Part shown: piece after piece, positions 8,666-17,513 of the stretch
How the letters are laid out: each line of letters opens with the position of its first letter
How positions within the stretch are numbered: the stretch's first letter is position 1
DNA from: Williamsia sp. 1135
GTDB taxonomy: Bacteria > Actinomycetota > Actinomycetes > Mycobacteriales > Mycobacteriaceae
NCBI RefSeq assembly: GCF_002095395.1
Contig: NZ_MJEI01000095.1
Location: 88,215 to 152,214 of the forward strand
Length of the DNA: 64,000 nt
Reading direction: 5' to 3'
Translations under genes and position numbers: made by a program
The notes under the pieces: generated by a model
Told to the model about the DNA's origin: nothing
Databases searched by the model: none
The model's input: only the letters and a program-made list of their open reading frames with translations

Positions 8666-9675
8666 GCAACTGGACGATGCCCGCCGAGGGCGCACCGCAG
8701 GACAAGATCTGGATGGCCTACCCGGTAGAGGGGTATTCCCTCGGCGACACCGCCGCTGCGCGCGACGAGGCACGAGCGACGTGGGCCGCCGTCGCACATG
8801 CCGTACTCGACTTCGAACCGGTCACCATGATCGTCGACCCCGGCGAGATCTCGACTGCACGCCAGTACCTTTCGGCCGGCATCGAGATCGTCGAAGCGCC
8901 ACTGAACGATGCCTGGCCCCGCGACATCGGACCGACCTTCGTGCTCGACGAGAGCGGCCGGCTCGGCGCGGTCGACTGGATCTTCAACGGCTGGGGTGCC
9001 GCGTCGTGGGCGCAATGGGACAAAGACCAGCACATCGGGAAGCTGATCGCCGAACTGTCCGGGGCCGAACTGATCGACTCGCCGATGATCAACGAGGGCG
9101 GCGGCATCCAGGTGGACGGCGCCGGCACCGTGCTCGTCACCGAGTCGGTGCAACTCGGTGAAGGGCGAAACTCCGACTGGACCAAGGCCCAGGTCGAAGC
9201 CGAGTTGGCGCGCACCATCGGCGCCGAGCAAGCAATCTGGCTACCGCACGGCCTGACTCGCGACAATGAGAAGTTCGGGACGCGCGGGCACGTCGACATC
9301 GTCGCCGCGATCCCGTCCCCAGGGGTGGTGCTGGTGCATGATCAGCAGAATCCCGATCACCCCGACTTCGCGGTCAGTGCCCGGATCAAGGCGCTCATCG
9401 CAGACGCCGAACCGGACTGGGAGATCATCGGGGTCCCCGCACCCACCGTGCTGACCGACGACGAGGGTCCTGTCGACTACAGCTACATCAACCACCTCGT
9501 GGTCAACGACGGTGTCATCGCCTGCAGCTACGACGACCCCAACGATGCGCGGGCCGCGGCGATCCTCGCCGAGGTCTACCCCGGCCGCACCGTGAAGGCC
9601 GTGGACGCACGCCCCCTGTTCGAACGCGGTGGCGGCATCCACTGCATCACCCAGAACCAACCCACCGCCCGATGA
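8662..9675 (+). CDS. aguA: Agmatine deiminase / PPAD-type peptidylarginine deiminase family
   Basis: A 337-residue member of the Porphyromonas-type peptidyl-arginine deiminase family. Visible are the substrate-site segments NDAWPRDIGPTFV (about 76-88), the charged EGGG and GHVD motifs, and the catalytic Cys C328 in GGGIHCITQNQP near the C-terminus. Agmatine deiminases hydrolyse agmatine to N-carbamoylputrescine and ammonia. It is the last gene of the operon, joined by an ATGA overlap. No N-carbamoylputrescine amidase is present in the window, so that step must be encoded elsewhere or the enzyme acts on another guanidino compound. Confidence 0.88.
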   Translation: MSNWTMPAEGAPQDKIWMAYPVEGYSLGDTAAARDEARATWAAVAHAVLDFEPVTMIVDPGEISTARQYLSAGIEIVEAPLNDAWPRDIGPTFVLDESGRLGAVDWIFNGWGAASWAQWDKDQHIGKLIAELSGAELIDSPMINEGGGIQVDGAGTVLVTESVQLGEGRNSDWTKAQVEAELARTIGAEQAIWLPHGLTRDNEKFGTRGHVDIVAAIPSPGVVLVHDQQNPDHPDFAVSARIKALIADAEPDWEIIGVPAPTVLTDDEGPVDYSYINHLVVNDGVIACSYDDPNDARAAAILAEVYPGRTVKAVDARPLFERGGGIHCITQNQPTAR

Positions 9676-9676
9676 T

Positions 9677-9725
9677 GGTGGGTTCTGGCGAGCAAACGCG
9701 CAGGTCGCCGTCGCCAGAACCCACC
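9677..9725. terminator. Perfect 15-bp inverted repeat after the amine operon
   Basis: GGTGGGTTCTGGCGA at 9677-9691 is perfectly complementary to TCGCCAGAACCCACC at 9711-9725, with a 19-nt loop. It starts directly after the stop of the deiminase gene and before the permease gene on the same strand. There is no T-run, so it would be a stem-only terminator or an mRNA-end stabilising hairpin. Confidence 0.65.
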
Positions 9726-9814
9726 ACTTCCGGACAGAACGACGGGCCAGAGGTCCTTGGCAGCGGACGATCTGTCAGTTGCCCCGGACGCCTCCGGCAA
9801 GGGACCGTTGCGCC

Positions 9815-11248
9815 ATGACATCGACGACTCCCCGAACGACCCCCGATGGCCCCGCATCGCCGGACGCCCCGGAGGCAGCATTGGGCAATTACGGCGACAA
9901 GGTCCTTGCGGTGGAGCCGGGCGGTAACGAGTTCATCCCACCCGAAGCCCGGCACGGCAAACCCCGCGGGCTGTTCTGGACCTGGACCGCACCCAACCTC
10001 GAGTTCGCGACGATCTTCCTCGGGATCATCGCGGTCCTTTATTTCGGGCTGAGCTTCTGGCAGGCCATCGCCGCGATGGCGATCGGCAACCTGCTCGGAG
10101 CGCTCGCACACTATGTGCTGTCCGCACGTGGACCGCTGCACGGGGTGCCGCAGATGGTGCTGGGTCGACTCGGTTTCGGGTACCGCGGCAACATCCTTCC
10201 GGCCGCCTTCATGACGGTGATGTGCGGTGTCGGCTGGTTCGCCACCAACAGCGTCAGTGGGGCACTGGCGCTCAACACCCTGTTCGGACTGCCGTCGGTG
10301 CTCGCGCTGATCATCATCGTGCTCGCGCAGACCGGCTTCGCGTTCTGCGGCCACAACCTGGTCCAGGGCTTCGAGCGGCTCGCCGCACCCGTGCTGGCTG
10401 TGGTGTTCGTGCTGGCCGGCGTGTTCATCTTCCGTGATGCCGACCTGGGGATGGCTGCAGCCGACGGCGGGGCCGGTCTGGGCGGCTTCTTGCTCACCCT
10501 CGGTGCGGCATTCGGCTACACCGCCGCCTGGACGCCCTACGCCGCGGACTACACCCGTTACCTTCCGGTGAACGTGTCGAAGTTCCAGACGGGATTCTTC
10601 GCCTCCTCCGGTCTGTTCGTGTCGACCACCGCGCTGATGGCGATCGGCGCGGCGTCGGTCACCATCGGCGCCGACGCCGATCTCAGCCCCACCGACGCAT
10701 TCACCGGATCCCTGCCGTCGTGGGTCGCCGACCTGACCCTGCTCGCGATCGCCATCGGCGCGGTGGCCGCCAACGCCATCAATCTGTACTCGGGCGCAAT
10801 GGCTTTCGTGACCATGGGCTTCAAGATGTCCGTCGGTATCCAGCGCGCGGTGGTCACCGCGGTCTTCGGCGTCGTCGGGTTCCTGGTGGCCTGGTGGGCA
10901 CTGGCCGACGCGGCCGCCAACTACGAGACGTTCCTGTTGATCGTCGCCTACTGGATCGGGCCGTGGCTCGGCATCGTCCTCGCCGACCAACTACTCCGGC
11001 GCGGACGCCCTGTCGCGGATCTGCTCTACGACACCAAGTACACCAACTGGGGTGGGCTGCTCTCGTTCGTCATCGCGCTCGTCGTCTCGGTGGCGCTGTT
11101 CGCCAACCAGGAACGCTACGTGGGGTGGGTGGCCGAAGCGGTCCCCGAACTCGGCGACATCGCGTTCTTCATCGGCTTCCTCATCGCCTTCGGTGGCTAT
11201 GTCCTGTTGTGCCGCACCAAGATCAATCGCGAGTATTCGCAGATCTGA
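9815..11248 (+). CDS. NCS1-family nucleobase permease (cytosine/purine/allantoin type)
   Basis: A 477-residue integral membrane protein with about 12 hydrophobic segments. An N-terminal cytoplasmic stretch has the NCS1-type segment GLFWTWTAPNLEFATIFLG. A second hallmark is TPYAADYTRYLP, about residues 240-251, in the family's substrate/cation site. NCS1 carriers import nucleobases and related compounds with H+ or Na+. The ATG at 9815 is preceded by AAGGGA. It is convergent with the second pucR gene (3-nt gap), and a cytosine deaminase is encoded just beyond, so cytosine is the favoured substrate; uracil, hypoxanthine or allantoin are alternatives. Confidence 0.88.
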   Translation: MTSTTPRTTPDGPASPDAPEAALGNYGDKVLAVEPGGNEFIPPEARHGKPRGLFWTWTAPNLEFATIFLGIIAVLYFGLSFWQAIAAMAIGNLLGALAHYVLSARGPLHGVPQMVLGRLGFGYRGNILPAAFMTVMCGVGWFATNSVSGALALNTLFGLPSVLALIIIVLAQTGFAFCGHNLVQGFERLAAPVLAVVFVLAGVFIFRDADLGMAAADGGAGLGGFLLTLGAAFGYTAAWTPYAADYTRYLPVNVSKFQTGFFASSGLFVSTTALMAIGAASVTIGADADLSPTDAFTGSLPSWVADLTLLAIAIGAVAANAINLYSGAMAFVTMGFKMSVGIQRAVVTAVFGVVGFLVAWWALADAAANYETFLLIVAYWIGPWLGIVLADQLLRRGRPVADLLYDTKYTNWGGLLSFVIALVVSVALFANQERYVGWVAEAVPELGDIAFFIGFLIAFGGYVLLCRTKINREYSQI

Positions 11249-11251
11249 GCC

Positions 11252-12778
11252 TCATTCTCCGCTGCGGCCCTGTGCGCGATGTGCGCACAGGGCCAGCAAC
11301 AGTCCCGGGTAGGTCTGCGCAGCGGTGAAGTCGAATCCGATCAGCCCACGGATCCGCTCCAGTCGCTGATAGAGGCTCTGCCGGCCGAGATTCAGGGCCG
11401 CGGCCGAGCGGGTGGCACTACATCCGTGCCGCAGATGCACCTCGAGTGTGCGGGTCAACTCCGACCCGTGTTCGGCATCCCAGGCGATGACCGGAGCGAT
11501 CACGGCCAGCAGGTCGTCGCGCACTGCGGCGTCGAGCGTCTCCATCGCGAGATCCGCGGCCAGCGCCCGCGTCGATGTCACGGCGTCGGCCGACCCGGCA
11601 GCGATACGTCGATCCGCCACCGCCAACGCCAGCGCATGCCGCACGCGCAGCAGCGACGTCGACAACTCCTGCGCGTCGATCGGCACGGGATCGCCGACGA
11701 CAACCGTTGCCTCGTCGGCGAATTCCCGGTACGCATCGGCGATCAACGTCACGTCGTCGTGGCCGGGCCGGCCCGTCGCGATCAACGCGTACGACGTCGC
11801 ATGGACCTGCGCGTGCATGGATTGCGCAGCAATGCTTTTCACCACTGACGCGGTGATTCGGGAGGCCATCCGCGGCGTCGGGACGTCGACGGCCACCGGA
11901 ACGATCTGCGATGTTCGGGCCGGCCGAAAGCCGGCCGCACCCAGCCGCATCACCAGATCTGATCGGCGATCGATGCGGCGCTCCAACAGATCTGACACCA
12001 ACGACGACGCCGCGCGATGCGGCAATCCGGCGAGCTCTCGGGTCAACGACAGCGTGACACCGAGCGGGCCCGCCCCAACTTCGAGCAACGTCAGCAGGTC
12101 ATCGGCATCGAGCCGCGACCCCGGACCGGCGACCAGGGTCGCGACCACTTCACCGCGCATCCCGACCGGCACCGATGCCGCTTGCGCATCCACCGCCTGC
12201 CACGCCGAGTGATCGTCGTCGAGGCCCTCGGCAGCCATCAACGCATTGCCCTTGCCCAACAGCACCAGCGGGCAACCCACCGCACGCGCAATACATTTGA
12301 GCATGGCGGGCGCCCCCGTTCCGGCCGCCATCTCGGCATGCAGCGCCGCATCGAGTTCGCTCCGCCTGCGCAGTGCGCCGACTTCCTGCGACACCAGGTC
12401 GGTGTTCGCCGCCCGGCACAGGTCGATGAACGGAACCACCGTGCGCAGCACGATGAACGGGAATCGCGCCGACGACGCCTCCCGCACCATCTCGCCGGGT
12501 GCCTCGTCGAAGGTACGGCCCAACTCCACCGCCACCCCCGCGACACCACGCTGGGCGAGCTCGCGGATGTAATGCCGGCGCGTCCCGGAATCGACCCCGG
12601 CCAGCCCGAGACCGGTCGTCAGCAGCAACTCCCCACCAGAGAGAAGCGGGCCGATCTCGAAGATCTCGCTGGAATGTACCCAGCGAACCTCGTTGTCGAG
12701 GCCATCGTGTCCGCTGAGCACCTGCGGGTCGGCCGCCGCGAGATGCCGATCCAGTACGTCACGCAAAGTCAAGACCAT
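11252..12778 (-). CDS. PucR-family transcriptional regulator (second copy)
   Basis: A 508-residue protein with an N-terminal PucR domain starting MVLTLRDVLDRHLAA, the LLSGGELLLTTGLGL signature, and a C-terminal HTH_30 region (SAAALNLGRQSLYQRLERIRGL). The start at 12778 is supported by a strong Shine-Dalgarno, AGGAGGATCG, about 9 nt upstream. It is a distant paralogue of the regulator at 791-2290. It lies between a nucleobase permease and a divergently transcribed cytosine deaminase, so it probably controls nucleobase uptake and use (inference). The two pucR genes bracket the amine operon and the permease. Confidence 0.9.
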   Translation of the reverse strand: MVLTLRDVLDRHLAAADPQVLSGHDGLDNEVRWVHSSEIFEIGPLLSGGELLLTTGLGLAGVDSGTRRHYIRELAQRGVAGVAVELGRTFDEAPGEMVREASSARFPFIVLRTVVPFIDLCRAANTDLVSQEVGALRRRSELDAALHAEMAAGTGAPAMLKCIARAVGCPLVLLGKGNALMAAEGLDDDHSAWQAVDAQAASVPVGMRGEVVATLVAGPGSRLDADDLLTLLEVGAGPLGVTLSLTRELAGLPHRAASSLVSDLLERRIDRRSDLVMRLGAAGFRPARTSQIVPVAVDVPTPRMASRITASVVKSIAAQSMHAQVHATSYALIATGRPGHDDVTLIADAYREFADEATVVVGDPVPIDAQELSTSLLRVRHALALAVADRRIAAGSADAVTSTRALAADLAMETLDAAVRDDLLAVIAPVIAWDAEHGSELTRTLEVHLRHGCSATRSAAALNLGRQSLYQRLERIRGLIGFDFTAAQTYPGLLLALCAHRAQGRSGE

Positions 12779-12885
12779 GGGAAACGATCCTCCTACGACT
12801 GCCGACGGATTGCACGTCAAGATCCGGTTTCATCGAGACACTATGTCAGTTGCTGCACAGGCGCGAGACGGGCACCGTTGAGGAC

Positions 12886-13368
12886 ATGACGACATCCACC
12901 GATGTTTCCCCGACCACGCTCCTCGAGATCGCATACGCCGAGGCTCAACAGAGCCTGACAGAGGGCGGTATCCCGATCGGGGCGGCCCTGTTCGCCTCGG
13001 ACGGCGCACTACTTGGCCGTGGCCACAACCGCCGGGTCCAGAACGACGATCCGTCGGTCCACGGTGAGACAGACGCTTTCCGCAACGCCGGCCGCCAGAC
13101 CGACTATCGGTCGACGATCATGGTGACCACCCTGGCGCCGTGCTGGTACTGCAGCGGACTGATCCGGCAGTTCAACATCGGCTCGGTGATCGTCGGCGAG
13201 AACACCACCTTCCAGGGCGGCGAGAACTGGCTCACCGATCTGGGCGTCTCGGTGACCGTACTGAACGACCCGGGCTGCATCTCGATGATGTCCTCGTTCA
13301 TCGACCTCAATCCCCTGCTGTGGAACGAGGACATCGGGGTCGCCACGGACCAGGCGGTAGCAGAATGA
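12886..13368 (+). CDS. Cytosine deaminase, yeast (FCY1) type
   Basis: A 160-residue CDA-fold deaminase. The zinc site is HGETDA (His-x-Glu) plus PCWYC, the PCxxC motif. Its length and the C-terminal segments (VGENTTFQGGENWL and FIDLNPLLWNEDIG) closely resemble yeast cytosine deaminase Fcy1 (158 residues), not the larger TIM-barrel CodA. The expected reaction is cytosine to uracil plus ammonia. The start ATG at 12886 has GAGGAC just upstream. It is divergent from pucR-2 and overlaps the following oxygenase gene by 4 nt (ATGA). Confidence 0.85.
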   Translation: MTTSTDVSPTTLLEIAYAEAQQSLTEGGIPIGAALFASDGALLGRGHNRRVQNDDPSVHGETDAFRNAGRQTDYRSTIMVTTLAPCWYCSGLIRQFNIGSVIVGENTTFQGGENWLTDLGVSVTVLNDPGCISMMSSFIDLNPLLWNEDIGVATDQAVAE

Positions 13369-14348
13369 GCAGTCCTGTTCTGACTGTGGACATCTCGCAA
13401 TGGCGCGCCGGTGGCGATGCGGCCACGGCGCTCTGTGCCGCCGTCGACGAGAGCTTGCAGAAGGCCGGGTTCCTGCTGGTCACCGGCCACGGCATCGATC
13501 CCGAGCTCCCCCGTGCCCTGCGTGCTGCTGCACGCGAATTCTTCGCGCTGCCAACGGAAGTGAAGGACAAGTACGCAGTCGCCGTCGGCGGTCGCGGCTG
13601 GATCGGCCCGGGCATGGAGGCCAACGGCTATTCCGAGGGGACCGAGACACCACCCGACCTCAAGGAGACGTACAACTGCGGCGCCCAGACACCTGTCGGT
13701 GACCCCGTCGTGGACGCCCTGTGGTTCCCGCCCGACGTGTGGCCGGCGGAGGTGCCACATCTGCGTGATCTATTCGTCGAATACTGTCGCCAGATGAAGT
13801 CGCTCTCCGACGACCTGCTGGCGCTGATGTCCGCGTCCCTCGGACTCACTGATTCGGCCAATCCCTTTCTCGGACTGGCCGACAACGCGACGTGGACGTC
13901 GAACATCAACCACTATCCCGCGCTGACCCAGACCGGCCCTGTCGAGGACGGTCAGTTCCGGATCGGGCCGCACACCGATTTCGGTACGGTCACCGTGCTC
14001 GATCGTGAACCCGGCGCCGGCGGACTGCAGGTCTACAGCGACGAGGGCGGCTGGGCCGACGCGCCCTACGACCCCGCTGCGCTGACCATCGACATCGGCG
14101 ATCTGCTCGAGTACTGGACCGCCGGCCGATGGCGTGCGGGCCGGCAGCGCGTCCTACCGCCGCCGTCGCAGGCTCCGGACGAAGATCTCGTCTCGCTGAT
14201 CTTCTTCTATGAGCTCAACCATGACGCCGAGGTCGTCCCGCTGCAGCCCCCGATCGGCACCGAAGCCGGTCGACCGCCTGTCATCTCGGGCGACTTCATC
14301 GGCGAACGCCTCGACGCGATCACGGTTGGTGCGCCCGCCACGCAGTGA
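13365..14348 (+). CDS. 2OG-Fe(II) oxygenase / isopenicillin N synthase-like protein with an altered iron site
   Basis: A 327-residue protein with a DIOX_N domain (GFLLVTGHGID near residue 35) and a 2OG-FeII_Oxy core. The first two iron ligands are present as H203 and D205 in HTDFG. In the distal segment the usual HRV reads RQRVLPP, so the third ligand position is Q261 (CAG), and the expected RxS motif that binds 2-oxoglutarate reads LVS. Either the family variant uses other ligands or the enzyme is impaired. It overlaps the cytosine deaminase by 4 nt. Fungal thymine hydroxylases belong to this superfamily, which makes a pyrimidine substrate conceivable but unproven. Confidence 0.8.
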   Translation: MSSPVLTVDISQWRAGGDAATALCAAVDESLQKAGFLLVTGHGIDPELPRALRAAAREFFALPTEVKDKYAVAVGGRGWIGPGMEANGYSEGTETPPDLKETYNCGAQTPVGDPVVDALWFPPDVWPAEVPHLRDLFVEYCRQMKSLSDDLLALMSASLGLTDSANPFLGLADNATWTSNINHYPALTQTGPVEDGQFRIGPHTDFGTVTVLDREPGAGGLQVYSDEGGWADAPYDPAALTIDIGDLLEYWTAGRWRAGRQRVLPPPSQAPDEDLVSLIFFYELNHDAEVVPLQPPIGTEAGRPPVISGDFIGERLDAITVGAPATQ

Positions 14349-14463
14349 CCGGACGAGCCGTCTCCACATGAATCAGGCGTTGCCGTAACCCAACCTACTG
14401 AGTGTGACGCGTATCTACACGTATCCGGGGTTGCGGCACGAAGCGCTGGGTATTCTCGAATCT

Positions 14464-16479
14464 ATGACTGCCATCGAAGCCAGTTCCGCCGATCTGCCCG
14501 CTCCCGGTGAACCAGATGCCCTGACGAGTGCGACACCTGACGACGACCGCGAGCTGCTGATCGACAATCTGCGGATTGCGCTCGACGGCCGCTGGCGCAC
14601 CACCCGTGAGACGGTGCGTGGGCAGCTCAATCACGCCGAATTCCTTCCCGATCCGTCCCGGACGCTGGACGAGGCGCGGGCCCGCATGTTGGAGCTCATG
14701 AAAGAGCTGACCTCGCACGGGTTCCCGCGGTCCGGTTTCCTGGAAAAGCACGGTGGCACGGGCGACATCGGTGCATCGATCAGCGCGATCGAGCTCCTCG
14801 GCTACGCGGATCTGTCCCTGATGGTCAAGGCGGGCGTCCAGTGGGGACTGTTCGGTGGCGCCGTCGAGAACCTCGGCACCGCACGGCACCACGAGACCCT
14901 GGTGCCGGGCCTCATCGACCTCGACCTGCTCGGCTGCTTCGCGATGACGGAGACCGGACACGGCTCCAACGTGCAGGCGCTGCAGACCACCGGTACCTAC
15001 GACGCCGCGACCGGCGAGTTCGTCATCCACTCCGAATCCCATCTCGCCCGCAAGGACTACATCGGTGGCGCTGCCCAGCACGCCAAGGTCGGCGCGGTGT
15101 TCGCGCAGTTGGTCACCGGCGGCCCCGGAGAAGAGCCGACCAGTCGCGGCGTCCACTGCTTTGTGGTGCCGCTGCGTGACGACGAGGGCAACGACCTTCC
15201 CGGCGTGACCACGAGCGACGACGGATACAAGGGCGGCCTGGCCGGGGTCGACAACGGGCGCATCGAGTTCGATCATGTCCGGATCCCGCGGGAGAACCTG
15301 CTCAACCGCTACGCCGATGTCGCGGAAGACGGCACCTACAGCTCGCCGATCGAAAACGAGAACCGGCGCTTCTTCACCATGCTCGGCACCCTCATCCGCG
15401 GCCGCGTCAGCGTCGCCGCCACGGCAGGCGCCGCAGGCCGCAAAGCCCTGACGATCGCCACGCGATACGGGCTGGTGCGCAAGCAGTTCGAGTCCCCCGA
15501 CTCCACCGACGAGATCACCATCATGGACTACCTGGGTCATCAGCGAAAACTGCTGCCCCTCATCGCAAAGTCCTATGCGTTGACGTTCGCGCAGAACGAG
15601 ATCATCGAAGAACTGCACGAACTCCAGTCCGCGGAGGATCTCGACGAGGATCGTCAGCGTCAACTCGAGAGCGCCGCAGCCGGATTGAAGGCGATGACCA
15701 CCTGGCACGCGTCCAACACGATCAACGTGTGTCGCGAAGCGTGCGGCGGTGCCGGATATCTCGATGAGAACCAGCTCTCGATCATGCGCGGTGACATCGA
15801 TGTGTTCACCACATTCGAAGGCGACAACACCGTCCTGACCCAGCTGGTGGCGAAAGAGTTGCTGTCGGCGTACGCCCAGGATGTACGCGGACTGAACACC
15901 GTCGGCTGGGCACGGTTCATCGCCGGGATGGCGCGCGACGTCATCCTCGAGAAGTCCGCCGTCCGCCAGGTGGTGCAAACCCTGATCGACGGCTCCGACG
16001 AAGATCCCGAGCAATCCGATCTCACCAATCGCGGCACGCAGATCCGGCTGTTCCGTAACCGCGAAGACCACCTCGTCCGCACGTGCGCGAACCGCCTACG
16101 ACGGGCGACCGAGAACGACAACGACCCCTTCGAGGTGTTCAACGGCGCCCAGGATCACCTGCTCAAGGTCGGCTCCGCGCACACCGAACGTGTGGTGCTC
16201 GAGGCGTTCGTCGATGCGATCGACCGCTGCGACAGCAAGGCGGGCACCGAACTACTCGGCAAGGTGTGCGACCTGTTCGTGTACTCGGCCCTCGATGACG
16301 ACCTCGACTGGTTCCTCATGCACCGGCACGTGTCGGTGGAACGCGCCAAGGCCATCCGCCGCGGCGTGAACGAACTGTGCCGCGACCTGCGGCCACATGC
16401 CCGCACCCTGGTCGACGCCTTTGCTGTGCCGGAGAGCTTGCTCAAAACGGTGATGATCCCGGACCAGGAAGCACAATAA
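14464..16479 (+). CDS. Acyl-CoA dehydrogenase / acyl-CoA oxidase family protein
   Basis: A protein of about 671 residues, longer than a standard acyl-CoA dehydrogenase (about 390) and matching the acyl-CoA oxidase length. The FAD/substrate region reads CFAMTETGHGSNVQALQTTGTY, typical of ACOX-like flavoproteins. The central helical domain has REACGGAGY followed by FEGDNTVLTQLVAKELL, and a C-terminal ACOX-type extension follows. It catalyses the first step of fatty-acid beta-oxidation, passing electrons to oxygen or a flavoprotein. ATG 14464 was chosen; an in-frame GTG at 14404 would add 20 residues. It stands alone, ending at a long palindrome. Confidence 0.85.
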   Translation: MTAIEASSADLPAPGEPDALTSATPDDDRELLIDNLRIALDGRWRTTRETVRGQLNHAEFLPDPSRTLDEARARMLELMKELTSHGFPRSGFLEKHGGTGDIGASISAIELLGYADLSLMVKAGVQWGLFGGAVENLGTARHHETLVPGLIDLDLLGCFAMTETGHGSNVQALQTTGTYDAATGEFVIHSESHLARKDYIGGAAQHAKVGAVFAQLVTGGPGEEPTSRGVHCFVVPLRDDEGNDLPGVTTSDDGYKGGLAGVDNGRIEFDHVRIPRENLLNRYADVAEDGTYSSPIENENRRFFTMLGTLIRGRVSVAATAGAAGRKALTIATRYGLVRKQFESPDSTDEITIMDYLGHQRKLLPLIAKSYALTFAQNEIIEELHELQSAEDLDEDRQRQLESAAAGLKAMTTWHASNTINVCREACGGAGYLDENQLSIMRGDIDVFTTFEGDNTVLTQLVAKELLSAYAQDVRGLNTVGWARFIAGMARDVILEKSAVRQVVQTLIDGSDEDPEQSDLTNRGTQIRLFRNREDHLVRTCANRLRRATENDNDPFEVFNGAQDHLLKVGSAHTERVVLEAFVDAIDRCDSKAGTELLGKVCDLFVYSALDDDLDWFLMHRHVSVERAKAIRRGVNELCRDLRPHARTLVDAFAVPESLLKTVMIPDQEAQ

Positions 16480-16492
16480 ATTCACACCCACG

Positions 16493-16560
16493 CAAAAGCA
16501 CATCGTTCAGTCATAGGCACACGTTGCAACGTGTGCAAATGACTGAACGGTGTGCTTTTG
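16493..16560. terminator. 68-bp near-perfect palindrome, bidirectional terminator
   Basis: The arms 16493-16526 and 16527-16560 are 34 nt each, have no loop, and differ at only three positions. The centre is the perfect palindrome ACGTTGCAACGT, and both outer ends read GCTTTTG on the outgoing strand. It fills the gap between the convergent genes ending at 16479 and 16564, so it probably terminates both transcripts. The stem is much longer than a normal intrinsic terminator. Confidence 0.75.
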
Positions 16561-16563
16561 TCG

Positions 16564-17121
16564 TCAGTCGTCGTCGGGGTGCGGGGCGCGTTTTCTGGGG
16601 CCGAGGCCTAGCTCTATCGCTTGATGGGCCTGTGTGAGCTCGGAGCGGAAGTGGTCGACGTCCCGGGCCCAGGCCTGAGCCAGCTTGCCGTTGGTCATCT
16701 TGATCCCGACGCCTTTGCGACGGCGGGGGACCGCCGACAGTTCACCGAGTGCGGGCGCACTCTCCCACTTCTGGGGTTCGGGGCTGTTGTTCTCGGGAAA
16801 GACCTCGGTGATCTCGTCGAGCAGAATCGTCTGCGCACCTTGGCGTAGCGACCGCTCGGTCAGCATCATGCTCACGTGGGTCCTGGCTGCGTAGACCTGC
16901 ACCAGCGAGAACCCGCCGATGACGAGGGCGAACACGAGCAGCGCGGGCCAATGGAGCCTGCCGCCGCCGATGATTTCGGTGATCAACACGATCAGACACA
17001 GCACCGGACCGATGGCAACCACCCACCACGCGCCACCCGACTCGGCGTAGAGGACCTCGCCCTCGTCCACGCTCTCGTCGTCGGCGACGACGTCATCGTC
17101 GTCCGGGTACTCCTCGCTCAT
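16564..17121 (-). CDS. DUF3093-like membrane protein
   Basis: A 185-residue protein with an acidic N-terminus (EEYPDDDDVVADDE), two adjacent hydrophobic segments (about residues 31-75), and a cytoplasmic-looking C-terminal half ending in GLGPRKRAPHPDDD. The second half (VPRRRKGVGIKMTNGKLAQAWARD) resembles DUF3093 actinobacterial membrane proteins; the function is unknown. Position downstream of hemB parallels Rv0513 in M. tuberculosis. ATG 17121 overlaps the stop of the upstream membrane gene (ATGA), so it is the last gene of a three-gene unit. Confidence 0.75.
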   Translation of the reverse strand: MSEEYPDDDDVVADDESVDEGEVLYAESGGAWWVVAIGPVLCLIVLITEIIGGGRLHWPALLVFALVIGGFSLVQVYAARTHVSMMLTERSLRQGAQTILLDEITEVFPENNSPEPQKWESAPALGELSAVPRRRKGVGIKMTNGKLAQAWARDVDHFRSELTQAHQAIELGLGPRKRAPHPDDD

Positions 17122-17513
17122 TTCTCGGTGAACCACGGTTCCGCCGAGGGCCGGTAGGCCATCATCGACCCGACGAGGGCGAAGAGGCTGAACAGCAGCG
17201 GCGCCGCGGCGACCTGGGCCACCAGCAGCGACGCCAGCACTCCGAGCGCGACCAGCATCAGGGTGAAGACGGCCAACGCCGACCGCCAGCGCGGGTCACC
17301 GGGAAAAGCCTTGCGCGCGAGCACGATCAGACCAGCGCCGATGGCAGCGAAGAACACACCGAATATGACGAACCCTGCGCCGCTTGCGACCAGACTCACG
17401 ATGATGATGGCCACGCCGTAGAGCACCAACAGAACGCCCGCGGCCATCCACAGCCAATAGGCCCTGGTGACAAGCTTCGGGGGGACCGCCGGATCGACGG
17501 GCGTAGCGCTCAC
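17118..17513 (-). CDS. Small four-helix membrane protein
   Basis: A 131-residue protein with four predicted membrane helices (starting near LVTRAYWLWMAAGVLLVLYG), a short basic loop (ARKAFPGDPRWRSAL) between helices two and three, and a short C-terminal tail. It begins with a GTG at 17513 that overlaps the stop of the preceding gene (GTGA). A clear AGGAG is 7 nt upstream. I recognise no family with a known function. It is translationally coupled to the genes on both sides. Confidence 0.8.
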   Translation of the reverse strand: MSATPVDPAVPPKLVTRAYWLWMAAGVLLVLYGVAIIIVSLVASGAGFVIFGVFFAAIGAGLIVLARKAFPGDPRWRSALAVFTLMLVALGVLASLLVAQVAAAPLLFSLFALVGSMMAYRPSAEPWFTEK

